Made by a program: the position numbers and the translations under genes. This document shows positions 20,932-21,962 of a stretch of 21,962 nt of DNA, piece by piece. Every line of letters starts with the position of its first letter. Position 1 is the first letter of the stretch. The stretch lies in IMG/VR virus record IMGVR_UViG_3300025326_000225, positions 1 to 21,962 of that record; one strand, 5' to 3'. This stretch comes from a virus. Below the pieces are notes generated by a model. That model searched no databases and was not told the origin of the DNA. It saw nothing but the letters and a program-made list of their open reading frames with translations.

Positions 20932-21312
20932 ATGGCTGTTTCTGTTCCTGGCTTAGTGATTTCGCTAGAAGCCAATAGCGATATGTCTGCTGACCAGTAC
21001 AAGCCAGTTAAGATGGTTGTTGGTACAGTTGATTTTCGAGTGGCTGTTGCTACAGGCGAAGCCGATTTAGTTGTCGGTGTTCTTCAGAATAAACCTTCTG
21101 GTGCTGGTCGTGCCGCTACGGTTCAGGTTTCAGGTGTTACTCGAATGATTGCCAGTGCTGCACTTAATGCTGGCACTCAGGTTGCGCCTGGTGCTAGTGG
21201 TCGTGTTGTTACTGCTGGTGCAACTGATATGCCACTTGGAATTTTACTTGACAGTCCAGGTGCTGCTGGTGATATCTGCTCTGTTCTTCTAATTTCTCAG
21301 TCGGTTGTCTAA
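20932..21312 (+). CDS. DUF2190-like capsid decoration protein, 126 aa
   Basis: This small beta protein has the DUF2190 layout: a first strand VSVPGLVISLEANSDM, KPVKMVVGTVDFRVAVATGE, ADLVVGVLQNKPSGAG, an AATVQVSGVTRMIASAAL strand, and a Gly/Ala-rich turn before MPLGILLDSPG. DUF2190 members are commonly annotated as capsid decoration or stabilising proteins and sit between scaffold and major capsid, as here. The start ATG 20932 is one base after the scaffold stop, behind GGGGTGAAG. The family is likely; the symmetry position on the capsid cannot be told. Confidence 0.8.
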   Translation: MAVSVPGLVISLEANSDMSADQYKPVKMVVGTVDFRVAVATGEADLVVGVLQNKPSGAGRAATVQVSGVTRMIASAALNAGTQVAPGASGRVVTAGATDMPLGILLDSPGAAGDICSVLLISQSVV

Positions 21313-21367
21313 GATCACTGAAGGGAGTGAATAGCTAATGCCTACAAACCCAACCCCCAGTGATCTT
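21311..21367 (+). promoter_or_regulatory. Stem enclosing the ribosome binding site and start of the major capsid gene
   Basis: AAGATCACTG (21311-21320) is the exact reverse complement of CAGTGATCTT (21358-21367). The 37-base loop holds the AAGGGAG ribosome site (about 21321-21327) and ATG 21338. The left arm overlaps the stop of the decoration gene and the right arm encodes residues 7-10 of the capsid protein. The stem could keep the start region single-stranded or allow control by a bound protein. Confidence 0.5.
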
Positions 21368-21962
21368 CACGTTGACGTTCCGTTAACCAACTTGTCGATT
21401 GCTTATTTTCAGGACGAGTCCAAGTACATCGCGGACAAAGTCTTCGGCAATATTCCGGTTCAGAAGCAGTCTGACTTGTTCTGGCGGTACAACAAGGGCG
21501 ACTGGTTCCGTTCGGACGCTCAGAAGCGCGCGCCTGGTGCCGAGTCGGTTGGCTCTGGCTGGAATGTCACCACGGACAGCTACTTTGCTGACGTGTGGGC
21601 CATCCACAAGGATGTCGACGACCAGACCCGTGCGAATGCCGACTCGGTGTTCAAGCTGGACTCGGACGCTACCAAGTTCGTCACTAACCAATTATTAATG
21701 CGGCGTGACTTACTTTGGTTGTCTACGTTCTTCACGACTTCTGTGTGGGACACGGATATTACGGGTGTTGCTGGTACTCCAACTGCTGGTCAGGTCAAGC
21801 AGTGGGACCAGGCAGGATCAACTCCTATCGAAGACGTTTATGCACAGGTTATTAATGTCGAGGAACAGACTGGGCACGCTCCTAACACCATGGTGATCGG
21901 TACTCGTGTGTGGCAGCAATTACAGAACCACGCGCAGATCATCGACCGGGTCAAGTACACCA
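21338..21962 (+). CDS. Major capsid protein (partial, 5' part)
   Basis: The ATG at 21338 begins a protein running off the right edge with at least 208 residues. Recognisable pieces of a common phage major capsid family are YIADKVFGNIPVQKQSD, WRYNKGDWFRSDAQKRAPGA, a VGSGWNVTTDSYFADVWA strand, HKDVDDQTRANAD, and the RRDLLWLSTFFTT helix. These match the E-loop-to-spine part of an HK97-fold shell protein. It is the expected next gene after protease, scaffold and decoration. Its ribosome site and start are enclosed by the stem listed above. The family is confident; the end is not in the window. Confidence 0.9.
   Translation, partial: MPTNPTPSDLHVDVPLTNLSIAYFQDESKYIADKVFGNIPVQKQSDLFWRYNKGDWFRSDAQKRAPGAESVGSGWNVTTDSYFADVWAIHKDVDDQTRANADSVFKLDSDATKFVTNQLLMRRDLLWLSTFFTTSVWDTDITGVAGTPTAGQVKQWDQAGSTPIEDVYAQVINVEEQTGHAPNTMVIGTRVWQQLQNHAQIIDRVKYT

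Noticed and set aside
1-21962. tRNA genes, insertion sequences or attachment site
   Set aside because: No cloverleaf-like gene, transposase, terminal inverted repeats or integrase was seen by eye on either strand; a dedicated scan could still find a degenerate one.

Overview
The window is a dense, single-strand (+) stretch of a tailed double-stranded DNA phage genome. It runs from the end of a small-gene region, through a lysin, dCTP deaminase and large terminase, across about 10 kb of repetitive and paralogous virion-surface genes, and into the head operon (portal, MuF, XkdF-type protease, scaffold, decoration protein, start of the major capsid gene). Genes abut or overlap by a few bases (ATGA/TAATG junctions) and there is no gene-free stretch above 40 bases. 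I see no tRNA, integrase, insertion sequence or CRISPR array. The host is probably an actinobacterium. The evidence is a short 'HPST...HLPPHLQ' hairpin protein of a kind common in actinophages, a lysin beginning MGRHSKP with an actinobacterial-type lysozyme-like domain, and a dCTP deaminase closest to the mycobacterial bifunctional type. Base composition looks moderate (below 50% G+C by eye), low for an actinobacterial host. The host is inferred, not proven.

Layout. 1-1860: small unknown genes, including a Cys/His-rich protein, an Acb2-like helical hairpin and a 44-residue zinc-ribbon protein. 1854-3512: a small beta protein whose 3' end overlaps a secreted, three-domain peptidoglycan hydrolase, then a 64-residue helical protein. 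3532-5597: dCTP deaminase and TerL. 5599-15823: fourteen genes for beta-rich, Ser/Thr/Ala/Gly-rich proteins with several internal paralogue pairs. They include two very repetitive proteins (469 and 850 aa) built from about 23 and 33 copies of an 18-residue unit. 15836-21962: the head module in classical order.

How the genes fit together. TerL docks on the DUF935-type portal to package DNA into a procapsid made by the capsid, scaffold, MuF and XkdF proteins, and the DUF2190-like protein probably decorates the shell. The genes between TerL and portal look like an adsorption or virion-surface cassette: carbohydrate-binding-like sandwiches, a DUF4082-like module and two putative fibres. Its placement between terminase and portal is unusual, because such genes normally follow the tape measure. 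The lysin probably serves lysis or wall penetration.

The most interesting signals are the 18-residue repeat proteins, with a 3-4-unit superperiod and a mid-protein module junction; the Acb2-like hairpin (possible anti-CBASS/anti-Thoeris sponge); a perfect 11-bp stem inside the zinc-ribbon gene; and a perfect 10-bp stem enclosing the ribosome binding site and start codon of the major capsid gene.
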